A program made the position numbers and the translations under genes. From Terriglobia bacterium (lineage in GTDB: Bacteria > Acidobacteriota > Terriglobia > UBA7540): a stretch of DNA of 8,398 nt. Positions 1 through 5,971 of the stretch are shown here, piece after piece. How positions within the stretch are numbered: position 1 is the first letter of the stretch; each line of letters opens with the position of its first letter. Location: assembly GCA_030040515.1 (NCBI GenBank), contig JASHTO010000776.1, forward strand, positions 1 to 8,398, given 5' to 3'. The notes below the pieces were generated by a model. The model saw only the letters and a list, made by a program, of their open reading frames with translations, did not search any database and had not been told where the DNA came from.

Positions 1-1
1 G

Positions 2-529
2 CGCATGGGCGACGTGGAGGTGGACGGCTGGGACGAGCCGCGGCTGGAAATCGAGGCGGAAAAAGTGGTGGAGGCGAAAGACGAAAAGCACGCTCAGCCG
101 CTGTATGACCAGGTGCAGGTGGTGCTGGACGGGCAGGACAAGCAGGTGCTGCTGCGCACCGTTTATCCTGCCCGCAGTTTGTCGCACCCGTTCCACAACG
201 AATCGAATCTCACCGTGAATTTCCGCATCCACATGCCCTTTGACGCCAATGTGCGCATGAAATGCGTGGATGGCGAGGTGCGCGTGAGCGGCTTGATTGG
301 CCGGCAGGAAGTGAACTTGAACTACGGTGACGTGGAAGTCGACGTTCCCTCCATCTACCACCTGCGCTCGCTGAACGCCCGGGCGATTCTAGGCTACGTG
401 CAGAGCGATTTGCACGGAGAGAACAGCGCCGGATGGGGCCGCCGAATCATGTTTTGGAATTCCGAAGGCGACCAGGACATCAAAATCCGCGTCCGCATGG
501 GCGGCGTCTATGTTTACAGCGAACTCTAA
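2..529 (+). CDS. DUF4097-like beta-strand repeat protein, 5'-truncated by the window edge
   Basis: The frame is already open at the first complete codon, so the true start is probably upstream; the ATG at 5 lies inside the motif GDVEVDGWDEPRLEIEAEK, which in this family is internal rather than N-terminal. About 175 residues are visible, ending in TAA at 527-529. The sequence alternates short hydrophobic and polar residues and repeats a 'GDVEV' turn (start of the visible part, and again near residue 109 as YGDVEVDVP), as expected for the beta-strand ladder of DUF4097/putative adhesin domains. These proteins are usually secreted or envelope-associated and have no established biochemical activity. 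The signal peptide, if any, lies outside the window. A second gene of the same broad type lies at 2609-3604, but this copy lacks its TSGGS repeats. Family assignment is by sequence feel, not a search. Confidence 0.6.
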   Translation, partial: RMGDVEVDGWDEPRLEIEAEKVVEAKDEKHAQPLYDQVQVVLDGQDKQVLLRTVYPARSLSHPFHNESNLTVNFRIHMPFDANVRMKCVDGEVRVSGLIGRQEVNLNYGDVEVDVPSIYHLRSLNARAILGYVQSDLHGENSAGWGRRIMFWNSEGDQDIKIRVRMGGVYVYSEL

Positions 530-533
530 GATA

Positions 534-698
534 GCCGCACAAAATAACGCGCTTAATTGTGCGGCACGCCAGGGTAGTCACGGTCAACTCGCAGTGCGAG
601 TTGACCGCGGGCTTGTCTCAAGAACCCACGGTCAGAAAAGCCCTGACCGTGGCTACCCATGTCCCTGGGCATGGATTGTGCGCATTATTTTGTGTGGC
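534..698. repeat. Nested palindromic element (MITE/REP-like)
   Basis: The 19-base ends (534-552 and 680-698) are inverted complements with two mismatches. Inside are further palindromes: 534-542 with 557-565 (perfect 9 bp, GCCGCACAA), 582-593 with 595-606 (perfect 12 bp, GGTCAACTCGCA, one-base spacer), 626-635 with 643-652 (perfect 10 bp, CCACGGTCAG, 7-base loop) and 657-664 with 667-674 (8 bp including one G-T). In addition 572-586 pairs with 644-658 with one mismatch, so alternative folds exist. It starts 4 bases after the stop of the upstream gene and lies between two convergent genes, so it could also act as a bidirectional terminator, although it has no clean T-run. I see no target-site duplication and no coding capacity. 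Confidence 0.7.
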
Positions 699-739
699 CA
701 ACTTAGAGGCGATCTCCGTTCCCGGTTTTCAGGGAATGG

Positions 740-2086
740 TCAAACCTGGAACACTTTCTGTACCCAATCAATGGCTTGCAGGTAGGCGGCGGAGACTTGC
801 GCCTCTTCATGCCGGAGCCTCGCCGCGAGTTCGCCGACGTCATCCCATCTTCCCTCTTCAAAGGCCCTCACGAGGTCCAGGATCTCGCGGCAGCGGTTGG
901 GTTGCCCCAGCAATGCGGCTCGAACCGCTTCGGGCAGGGCTATTTCCGCGACAATTTCCGAAATCGGCCGGCCCAGAAGCGCTTCCATAAGCGAGAGCAC
1001 GCCTAAAAGAAACATGCTTGGCCCTTCGCTCCCGGCGCCCTGGTTCGTCGCCAGCAACTCGCAGCAGCGCCCGCGCATGAGAGAGGTGGAAACCAATTCG
1101 TTCGGCTTGTTGCCCGCAATGCCCAGCACCGCCGCCACCGACGCCCACTTCCTAACTTCGCGATCTCCTAGCAATGCCAGGGCATGGCTCGTCGAGCTGA
1201 TTTCCCGCCGGAAGCCGAACATCGATGAATTGACGAATCTCAGGAGTTTGTAACAAAGCGAAACTTCGCGCTCGATCAACTCCACGATTTCTTCGCGGTC
1301 AAGGTCCGGCTGGTTGATGGCCTGCAAAATTCGCAGGTAGTGAACCTTGAAGGCGGGAATATGGGGGGTGGGAATGATCTGGGGTTTGCAAAAAAAATAA
1401 CCCTGGAAGTAGGTGTAGCCGCTGGCGCGGGCTTCCGCAAATTCCGCCCGCGTCTCCACCTTTTCCGCAAGAAGCTGAATGCCCCGCGGCGCAAATCTAT
1501 CCACTGCCTGCTTGCGATTGTCAGGCGACGAGAGCTTAAAGTCGATCTTGATGATGTCCGCCAGCTCGATAAAGGGCTGAAACCTCTCGTCGTACACAAA
1601 GTCATCCAGTGCGATGACGTAGCCTAGCTTCTTTAATGCCCGGCAGGCGGCCAGGACTTCCTCGTCCGGCTCGATGGTTTCGAGAATCTCGATGACGGCT
1701 TGATCCTTGGGCAGCAGCGTGGCATATTCGTCAATCAGGAACTGCCGTGTGGCATTGATGAAGGCCTTTCGCCCCGCAGTCAGAATCCTGGCGTCGGCGT
1801 TGAGAAAGTTGTCGGTCACATCACAAGCGGCGGCGGTCCCATCCTTGGCACTGTAACGATTCTCAAACCCCGAGCGGAACAGGAGTTCGTAGCCGAACAC
1901 CTTCTCCTCCCGGTCAAAAATCGGCTGGCGGGCGATGAAGCGGGTCGGAGAGGTGGCGCTGGAGGCAGGCTCAGGCGTCGCGGCGCGAAGGTCCATATCC
2001 TGCTCATCGGCGTTCCGGGGGAAGAATTTAGCCCTGGGAATACGTTGGTCCCGAATTAGCCGTTCTGTACGCAAATAACCCATCAT
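740..2086 (-). CDS. EAL-HDOD domain protein (c-di-GMP phosphodiesterase-like signalling protein)
   Basis: A 448-residue cytoplasmic protein without membrane segments. The EAL domain spans about residues 48-245. It keeps the ExLxR motif as ELLFR (67-71), Asn111 (INAT), Glu133 (EILE), the DD pair at 161-162, Lys180 (IKID), Glu208 (AEKVET) and Gln228 (FQGYFF). These correspond to the usual metal, water and substrate ligands of EAL phosphodiesterases. Loop 6, normally DDFGTGYSSL, reads DDFVYDERF, so activity is uncertain. The C-terminal HDOD domain (about 255-448) carries the typical LLRFVNSSMFGFRREISS followed by ALALLGDREVRKW. EAL-HDOD proteins are known in c-di-GMP-dependent motility and biofilm control, sometimes as binding proteins. 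Two adjacent ATGs occur (2086 and 2083); a weak AAGG stretch is 4 and 7 bases upstream respectively, favouring the second. Met31 is a further possible start. The first 45 residues are basic and low-complexity. Confidence 0.92.
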   Translation of the reverse strand: MMGYLRTERLIRDQRIPRAKFFPRNADEQDMDLRAATPEPASSATSPTRFIARQPIFDREEKVFGYELLFRSGFENRYSAKDGTAAACDVTDNFLNADARILTAGRKAFINATRQFLIDEYATLLPKDQAVIEILETIEPDEEVLAACRALKKLGYVIALDDFVYDERFQPFIELADIIKIDFKLSSPDNRKQAVDRFAPRGIQLLAEKVETRAEFAEARASGYTYFQGYFFCKPQIIPTPHIPAFKVHYLRILQAINQPDLDREEIVELIEREVSLCYKLLRFVNSSMFGFRREISSTSHALALLGDREVRKWASVAAVLGIAGNKPNELVSTSLMRGRCCELLATNQGAGSEGPSMFLLGVLSLMEALLGRPISEIVAEIALPEAVRAALLGQPNRCREILDLVRAFEEGRWDDVGELAARLRHEEAQVSAAYLQAIDWVQKVFQV

Positions 2087-2142
2087 GTAGCCTTTTTTCG
2101 CGCCTTTTCGCGTCAGTAAGTGCGAAAAATTCGTGTAAGAAT

Positions 2143-2172
2143 CTTATAAGTAGTAATGTTTCCCACATTCAA
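2143..2172 (-). promoter_or_regulatory. Promoter candidate for the EAL-HDOD gene
   Basis: On the minus strand, TTGAAT (2172-2167) is followed after 18 bases by TATAAG (2148-2143). These match four of six and five of six sigma-70-type consensus positions. Transcription would start near 2137, giving a leader of about 50 bases. The site lies in an AT-rich stretch within otherwise GC-rich sequence. This is a pattern match only. Confidence 0.4.
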
Positions 2173-2597
2173 AAATCGAGTAATTACCGTTTTTTCAAAA
2201 AGATAGAGGCTACCTTTTTAGTACCCATTTGTTTTCATAGATATTCCGGGATTGCTCGTAATAATTTTTTTCTTGCACTCCTCCACCAGGCCAAAACTCG
2301 AAGTTCGGCGGTCGCGGGAAGCAGGGCGAGTTTCGATTTTCGCGTTTCGCGAAGCGCCTTCATGCGCAGATTGGCCATTCCCTGCACTGTGGCGCGGGTG
2401 GCCCCATCCACGCATCGCCCCATTCCAGCGGACGAACAGAAGTCATCCCCATTCAAGCTCGCAGGTATGGACACTCGCGCTGCAAATTCCTCCACGGCGA
2501 GCGAAAGGGGTAGAATCTCACAGCCTCGGACAAAATCCCCTGCTCACCGGAACTTATGCCGCCCGTCTAACGTAACAAAATACAAGTAGTAATCCGT

Positions 2598-2604
2598 AAG
2601 GAGG
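2598..2604 (+). promoter_or_regulatory. Ribosome binding site AAGGAGG
   Basis: A full-consensus Shine-Dalgarno, four bases before the ATG at 2609. It fixes the start of the DUF4097 gene despite the unusually long stretch before the signal-peptide core. Confidence 0.8.
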
Positions 2605-2608
2605 AAAT

Positions 2609-3604
2609 ATGCGAAGGTTTGAAACCGCGGAGATTTACGGCAGAGGGCAGGCGGCAGGAGGGAGTTCCGGCAAGGTGGGGGTTCTCCAGTTTCCTGCCTC
2701 TCGCCTTGCGTATACGGTTTGCCATCTTCTCGCACTGGCGGTCCTGCTTCTACTCGTGAGGGCACCAGCAGCGCGTGCTGATTCCCGCGTCGAAAAAAAT
2801 CTGGAACTCGCGCCCGGCGGCAGGTTCATGCTGGAGTCGGAGGTGGGGAGCGTAACGATAACGGGAACGACGCGGCCGGGTGCGCATATCGTCGTAACTT
2901 CCCCGAAGGACAATCTGGAAAGCGAACTCGAGATCACCTACACGGCCGGCAACGGCTGGGCCAGCGTGACGGCGCGGCGCAAGAGTGAGTCCGAATGGAA
3001 CCACGGAATTTCCGTGTACTTTGAAATCGAGGTGCCGGCGGAAACCCGCACCGAAGTTCACACCGGCGGCGGAAGCGTCACGATCTCCGGACTGCACGGC
3101 GATTCCGAGTTGAAAACCTCAGGCGGCTCCATGGAAGTCAGCGGCTTGACGGGCAATCTGCAAGCTCACACTTCCGGCGGGTCGATTCACCTCACCGAGG
3201 TGACGGGGGACGCTCATGTGGCAACCTCCGGTGGAACGATTAGCGCGCAGTCGGTGGAGGGAAATCTCACTGCCCACACCAGCGGCGGAGGAATCCACAT
3301 CGAGCGGGTCTCCGGGTATGTTGAGGCCACCACTTCCGGCGGCTCCATCCATGCCGCATACAGCCCCGGCAACCGGCACGGCGGAGTTCTTGAAACCTCG
3401 GGCGGTTCCATCGAGCTGGCCATCGACTCCTCTGCCAACCTGAATCTCGACGCCTCCACGTCTGGCGGTTCGGTTTCAAGCGATTTGCCGGTGCGCACGG
3501 AGGGAACTCTCAGCCGCTCGCACTTGCAGGGATCGATTGGCTCGGGTGGGGATGAATTGCGCCTGCACACCAGCGGCGGGTCAATTCACATCCGGGCGCT
3601 TTAG
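2609..3604 (+). CDS. Secreted DUF4097 protein with 18-residue TSGGSI beta repeats
   Basis: A 331-residue protein. A hydrophobic core at residues 39-50 (LLALAVLLLLV region) followed by APAARA|DS suggests a signal peptide cleaved after Ala57. Residues about 60-150 form a beta-rich N-terminal part. A repeat then begins: T(S/G)GG(S/T/G)(I/V/M) occurs with its Thr at 152, 170, 188, 206, 224, 242, 263, 284 and 321. The first six are spaced exactly 18 residues, then 21, 21 and 37. This is the pattern of the DUF4097/putative adhesin beta-helix, where each rung repeats a Gly-rich turn. The protein is therefore probably exported to the periplasm or cell surface; no ligand or reaction is known. The n-region before the hydrophobic core is unusually long (about 38 residues), and its codons 11-33 come from a G/A-rich imperfect inverted repeat. 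The stop is TAG at 3602-3604, 28 bases from the end of the convergent DUF190 gene. Confidence 0.88.
   Translation: MRRFETAEIYGRGQAAGGSSGKVGVLQFPASRLAYTVCHLLALAVLLLLVRAPAARADSRVEKNLELAPGGRFMLESEVGSVTITGTTRPGAHIVVTSPKDNLESELEITYTAGNGWASVTARRKSESEWNHGISVYFEIEVPAETRTEVHTGGGSVTISGLHGDSELKTSGGSMEVSGLTGNLQAHTSGGSIHLTEVTGDAHVATSGGTISAQSVEGNLTAHTSGGGIHIERVSGYVEATTSGGSIHAAYSPGNRHGGVLETSGGSIELAIDSSANLNLDASTSGGSVSSDLPVRTEGTLSRSHLQGSIGSGGDELRLHTSGGSIHIRAL
2639..2705 (+). repeat. Purine-rich imperfect inverted repeat inside the 5' coding region
   Basis: Bases 2639-2662 contain GGCAG/GGCAGG units in tandem, and 2684-2705 carry the complementary-type CTGCCTCTCGCC arm. The element lies in frame between the start codon and the signal-peptide core. 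I recall GGCAGG-rich palindromic sequences being scattered in acidobacterial genomes, so this may be an inserted repeat that became coding. Pairing between the arms is imperfect. Confidence 0.35.
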
Positions 3605-3632
3605 GGCCAGAAAATCGAAAAGAGGATGTAGA

Positions 3633-3983
3633 TCAACGGGCAGCGCCGGGGCGGTAGAAGATGACGCGAACCTTTTCCAGCGTGACCAGCCCACCGCCCA
3701 CCATTTCATCCAGCTTGGGCAGAAGGTGCTCAATGCGCTCGGAATACTCAACGACTTCAAGAATCATGGGCAGGTCCTGCGAGAGGCGCAGGATCTTGTC
3801 CGTATGAAGCCGGCTGGTGGAACCGTATCCGGCCACACCGCGCAACACCGTGACCCCGCGCAGGCCTTCCTTCCGGAAAAGCTTGATGAGCGCCTCGTAG
3901 AGCGGGGCGCCCTGCCAGCGATCGGCCTCGCCAATGTGGATGCGCATCAAGGTGCGCTCGCCTTCAAAGCGCTGATGTTCCAT
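3633..3983 (-). CDS. DUF190 family protein (fluoride-operon partner)
   Basis: A 116-residue soluble protein with the DUF190 pattern: LMRIHIGEADRW (12-23), PLYEALIKLFRKEGLRGVTVLRGVAGYG (27-54), ILRLSQDLPMILEVVEY, then GLVTLEKVRVIFY near the C-terminus. DUF190 proteins have a ferredoxin-like fold resembling PII signalling proteins and often sit beside crcB; their molecular role is not settled. The gene starts 10 bases after the crcB stop (TGA at 3994-3996), with GAGG four bases before its ATG at 3983, so it is almost certainly cotranscribed with crcB under the fluoride riboswitch. Met13 is an alternative internal start, but the operon spacing favours the first. A role in fluoride response is inferred from context. 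Confidence 0.92.
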   Translation of the reverse strand: MEHQRFEGERTLMRIHIGEADRWQGAPLYEALIKLFRKEGLRGVTVLRGVAGYGSTSRLHTDKILRLSQDLPMILEVVEYSERIEHLLPKLDEMVGGGLVTLEKVRVIFYRPGAAR

Positions 3984-3993
3984 ATCGCCTCAC

Positions 3994-4365
3994 TCAGAAC
4001 CATTTGGCCAGCTTCATCCCGCCGCGCAGCAGCAGCATTCCGCCCAGCACGCTGACGGTTACGTAGACGCAGGCGCGAAGCCAATCGCCGTCTTCAAAAA
4101 GCCGCACGGTTTCCCAGGTGAAAGTCGAAAACGTTGTGAAGGCCCCGATAAAACCCACGGTGATGGCGATGCGCCAGTCGGGCGGGAAGGCAAGGTGGTC
4201 TAGACCGTATTCCCCGATGCCTCCCAACAGAAAGCAGCCGATCAGGTTCACCGCCAACGTGCCTGACGGGAATGTGGTTTCCACGTTGTATTGGACGAGT
4301 CCCTGCAACCCATAACGCGCAAGAGTCCCGATTGAGCCAAAGACAATCAAGAGAAAGATTCGCAA
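3994..4365 (-). CDS. crcB: Fluoride ion channel CrcB/FluC
   Basis: A 123-residue, four-helix small membrane protein of normal family length. Fluc proteins form antiparallel dimers that let fluoride leave the cytoplasm. Family motifs are present in order: GSIGTLARY (10-18, Arg17), GTLAVNLIGCFLLG (35-48, with the pore Asn40), and GFIGAFTTFSTFTWE (71-85), which carries the two F-box-type phenylalanines Phe79 and Phe82 and the neighbouring Ser/Thr track. The start is TTG at 4365-4363: no ATG or GTG in this frame gives the conserved N-terminus, and a GGAAAG stretch lies immediately upstream. Use of TTG with a weak ribosome site suggests modest translation. A fluoride riboswitch and terminator precede it and a DUF190 gene follows 10 bases later. 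Confidence 0.95.
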   Translation of the reverse strand: MRIFLLIVFGSIGTLARYGLQGLVQYNVETTFPSGTLAVNLIGCFLLGGIGEYGLDHLAFPPDWRIAITVGFIGAFTTFSTFTWETVRLFEDGDWLRACVYVTVSVLGGMLLLRGGMKLAKWF

Positions 4366-4400
4366 CTTTCCATCGCTTTCCGCACACCCCTGTGCCCAAT

Positions 4401-4435
4401 AAAAAAACTCCTGGCACAGGTGAGCAGCCAGGAGT
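4401..4435 (-). terminator. Riboswitch-controlled intrinsic terminator
   Basis: On the minus strand ACTCCTGGC (4435-4427) pairs perfectly with GCCAGGAGT (4415-4407) around an 11-base loop and runs into seven U residues (4407-4401). It lies between the fluoride aptamer and the crcB start. The first five bases of its 5' arm are also part of the aptamer pseudoknot, so the two structures exclude each other. Confidence 0.92.
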
Positions 4436-4482
4436 CATCAGTCCGTTATCAGGACGGTTGAAGACGAACTCCATCGCCTTGG
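4428..4482 (-). ncRNA. Fluoride riboswitch (crcB motif)
   Basis: The minus-strand leader contains the conserved blocks of the crcB motif: GGCGATGGAGTTCGTC, then AACCGTCC, then GGACTGATGACTCC. Visible pairings are P1 (GGCGA 4478-4474 with TCGTC 4467-4463, one G-U), a hairpin (GTCC 4455-4452 with GGAC 4444-4441) and the pseudoknot GGAGT (4472-4468) with ACTCC (4435-4431). Fluoride binding would hold ACTCC in the pseudoknot, prevent the downstream terminator and allow transcription of crcB and the DUF190 gene: a transcriptional ON switch. The class is recognised from its consensus as I remember it. Confidence 0.93.
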
Positions 4483-4490
4483 ATAAGGTT

Positions 4491-4499
4491 ATTATATCA
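4491..4499 (-). promoter_or_regulatory. Extended -10 promoter of the fluoride operon
   Basis: The minus strand reads TGA-TATAAT (4499-4491), a perfect -10 box with the extended TGn element. No TTGACA-like -35 box lies 16-18 bases upstream, where GC-rich sequence bordering the 4523-4572 palindrome is found. Transcription would begin near 4484, just ahead of the aptamer. Confidence 0.7.
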
Positions 4500-4522
4500 C
4501 GTCCGGTGAGGACGCGGTCTTC

Positions 4523-4572
4523 TGTAGCGGCGCTCTATGAGCGCCGTCGGCGGTCGATAGACCGCCGCTACA
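4523..4572. repeat. 50-bp double-hairpin palindromic repeat
   Basis: The ends TGTAGCGG (4523-4530) and CCGCTACA (4565-4572) are perfect inverted repeats. Between them lie two hairpins: GGCGCTC-TAT-GAGCGCC (4529-4545) and GGCGGTC-GATA-GACCGCC (4549-4566). Folded, this is a three-way junction. TGTAGCGGCGG-type palindromes ending in a 'GCTACA' arm are, from memory, common dispersed intergenic repeats in soil bacteria. It sits between divergent transcription units. Confidence 0.7.
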
Positions 4573-4675
4573 ATCGCCAAAGTGAAATACTTCCCGTTGC
4601 CGGATTGTGCGAAACTTGGCCAGTAATGTTTGGCGAATTTCCAGTTTCGGGTTTCAATCTTCTCGGGGAATCAGA

Positions 4676-5947
4676 ATGGGTGAGAAGCCATCCGGAAAAC
4701 TGATTGTGCTCTCCGTGGACGGTCTTCGGCCGGAGATCTATCGCGCGGCGGAAGGACGTTTTCCCAACCTCGCTGAGCTTGAAAAATCGGGCGCGAGCGC
4801 GGAAGCGGCGGAAACGATTTACCCCTCTACGACGTATCCCGCCCACGCGACCATCGTGACCGGTGTTGCCCCGCGGGCGCACGGAATCTACAGTCATCTG
4901 GCGTCGCTTGACCCGACGGAGAAGGCACGGCCGTGGTGCTGGTTTGCGGCCGCGTTGCGCGCCCCGGCGCTGTGGGATGTAGCGCGCGCCAGCCGCCGGC
5001 GCACCGCCGCCCTCAGTTGGCCGGTAAGCGTGGGCGCAGCGATTGACCACAACATTCCGGAAATCTGGAACCCCGCCGTGCCCGACCCGCACAGTGATTT
5101 TGAGACCTCCGCGCGCCACTCGACTCCGGGGCTTTTCGGCGAAGTCGCCAAACAGCTGACGCCGCTGCTCGGCAAAGCCGATCCTGACCAACTGCGCGGG
5201 GAAGCGGCGCTGTACCTCTGGAATTACTATCGGCCGGGCCTTTTGCTGGTGCATTTCGTCTGGTATGACGCGAAGGCACACTCATTCGGGCCGGCTTCCG
5301 CGGAGGCGCTCACGGCGCTGGAGTCCGCCGACCGGGCGATCGGAAGAATCCGCGACGCGATTTCCGCCGATCCTGCCACGACGCTGGTGGTACTTTCCGA
5401 CCATGGCTTCGTGCCGGTAGAGAAAGAGGCGGCGCCGCTGGTGGCCTTCGCCCAAAATGGACTCTTTGCGCGCGGGGCGGACGGCTCGCTTTCGCTGCGA
5501 CGATTAGGGACGATAAGCGCCGGCGGGTCGCTGGCGGTTTACTGGCTCGAGCAGCCTTCCGCCGCCGATCGCCGGCGCCTGGAGGCCGCAGTGGATGAGC
5601 TTCAAGCCGCCGGCGCCGTCCAGGAGATTGTCGATCGGGAAAAACTGGAAGCGCTGCAAGCCGATCCCGACGCTGAACTCATGATTGAGGCAGCACCCGG
5701 CTTTACCTTCTCCGAACGAATGGGAGGCCCGCTGGTGAGCGATTCCGTGCAGGATCGCGGCGCCCACGGTTATTTGCCTTCGCGCACCGGCATGGAGGCG
5801 ATGTTTACCATTGTGGGTCGCGACATCGCCGCCGGAAAAAATCTGGGACGAATCTCGCTCCCGCAGATTGCTCCAACTCTGGCAGGAATCATGGGCCTGT
5901 CTGCCGACATTCTCGCATCGGAAGCGAAACCGCTGGACTTGCGGTAA
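4676..5947 (+). CDS. Nucleotide pyrophosphatase/phosphodiesterase family protein (alkaline phosphatase superfamily)
   Basis: A 423-residue enzyme. All expected ligands of the NPP-type two-metal site are visible: Asp15 (LSVDGLRP), nucleophile Thr53 in YPSTTYPAHATIVTG (49-63), Asp198 and His202 (WYDAKAH), Asp242-His243 (SDHGF) and His364 (GAHGY). NPP enzymes hydrolyse phosphodiester or pyrophosphate bonds of nucleotides, or phospholipid head groups in some relatives; the substrate here cannot be read from sequence. There is no signal peptide or membrane segment, so it appears cytoplasmic, unlike many homologues. I chose the ATG at 4676, preceded by GGGGAA five bases upstream, because the SVDGL motif normally lies near the N-terminus. 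An in-frame GTG at 4607 would add 23 unconvincing residues. Its 3' end faces the cyclase-like gene across 24 bases. Confidence 0.9.
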   Translation: MGEKPSGKLIVLSVDGLRPEIYRAAEGRFPNLAELEKSGASAEAAETIYPSTTYPAHATIVTGVAPRAHGIYSHLASLDPTEKARPWCWFAAALRAPALWDVARASRRRTAALSWPVSVGAAIDHNIPEIWNPAVPDPHSDFETSARHSTPGLFGEVAKQLTPLLGKADPDQLRGEAALYLWNYYRPGLLLVHFVWYDAKAHSFGPASAEALTALESADRAIGRIRDAISADPATTLVVLSDHGFVPVEKEAAPLVAFAQNGLFARGADGSLSLRRLGTISAGGSLAVYWLEQPSAADRRRLEAAVDELQAAGAVQEIVDREKLEALQADPDAELMIEAAPGFTFSERMGGPLVSDSVQDRGAHGYLPSRTGMEAMFTIVGRDIAAGKNLGRISLPQIAPTLAGIMGLSADILASEAKPLDLR

Positions 5948-5971
5948 GCAACCCAAGTCGCGGAAAGCCGC

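Larger units (their letters stand above)
2087..2608. other. Long non-coding gap between divergent genes
   Basis: This 522-base stretch separates the divergent EAL-HDOD and DUF4097 genes. Bases 2087-2280 are clearly AT-rich with several A/T runs and hold the minus-strand promoter candidate. The rest is GC-rich and contains a small palindrome, TTCGCG-TTT-CGCGAA, at 2339-2353. The short sequence AAGTAGTAAT occurs twice, near 2148 and near 2584, the second copy just ahead of the ribosome binding site of the plus-strand gene. Open frames of 65-107 codons exist on both strands, but none has a recognisable domain or convincing ribosome binding site. I could not find a good plus-strand promoter. Confidence 0.5.

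Noticed and set aside
510..990. Overlapping plus-strand frames across the palindromic element and the end of the EAL-HDOD gene
   Set aside because: They translate the palindromes and the reverse of a clear HDOD domain; no family resemblance.
2235..2495. Minus-strand open frame of 86 codons, rich in Arg/Lys near its C-terminus
   Set aside because: Its C-terminal half looks mildly protein-like, but there is no clear ribosome site or family resemblance. It could be a decayed gene, but I cannot support it.
2252..2575. Plus-strand open frame of 107 codons in the intergenic gap
   Set aside because: No ribosome binding site, no recognisable domain, and composition that changes abruptly along the frame; it also overlaps minus-strand frames of similar quality.
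4568..5281. Minus-strand open frame of 237 codons opposite the phosphodiesterase gene
   Set aside because: It lies antisense to a gene with a full set of catalytic motifs and has the Arg/Pro/Gly-rich composition typical of a GC-rich shadow frame.
5948..5971. Possible terminator between the convergent phosphodiesterase and cyclase-like genes
   Set aside because: Only a 4-bp GCGG/CCGC stem is present and there is no T-run on either strand.
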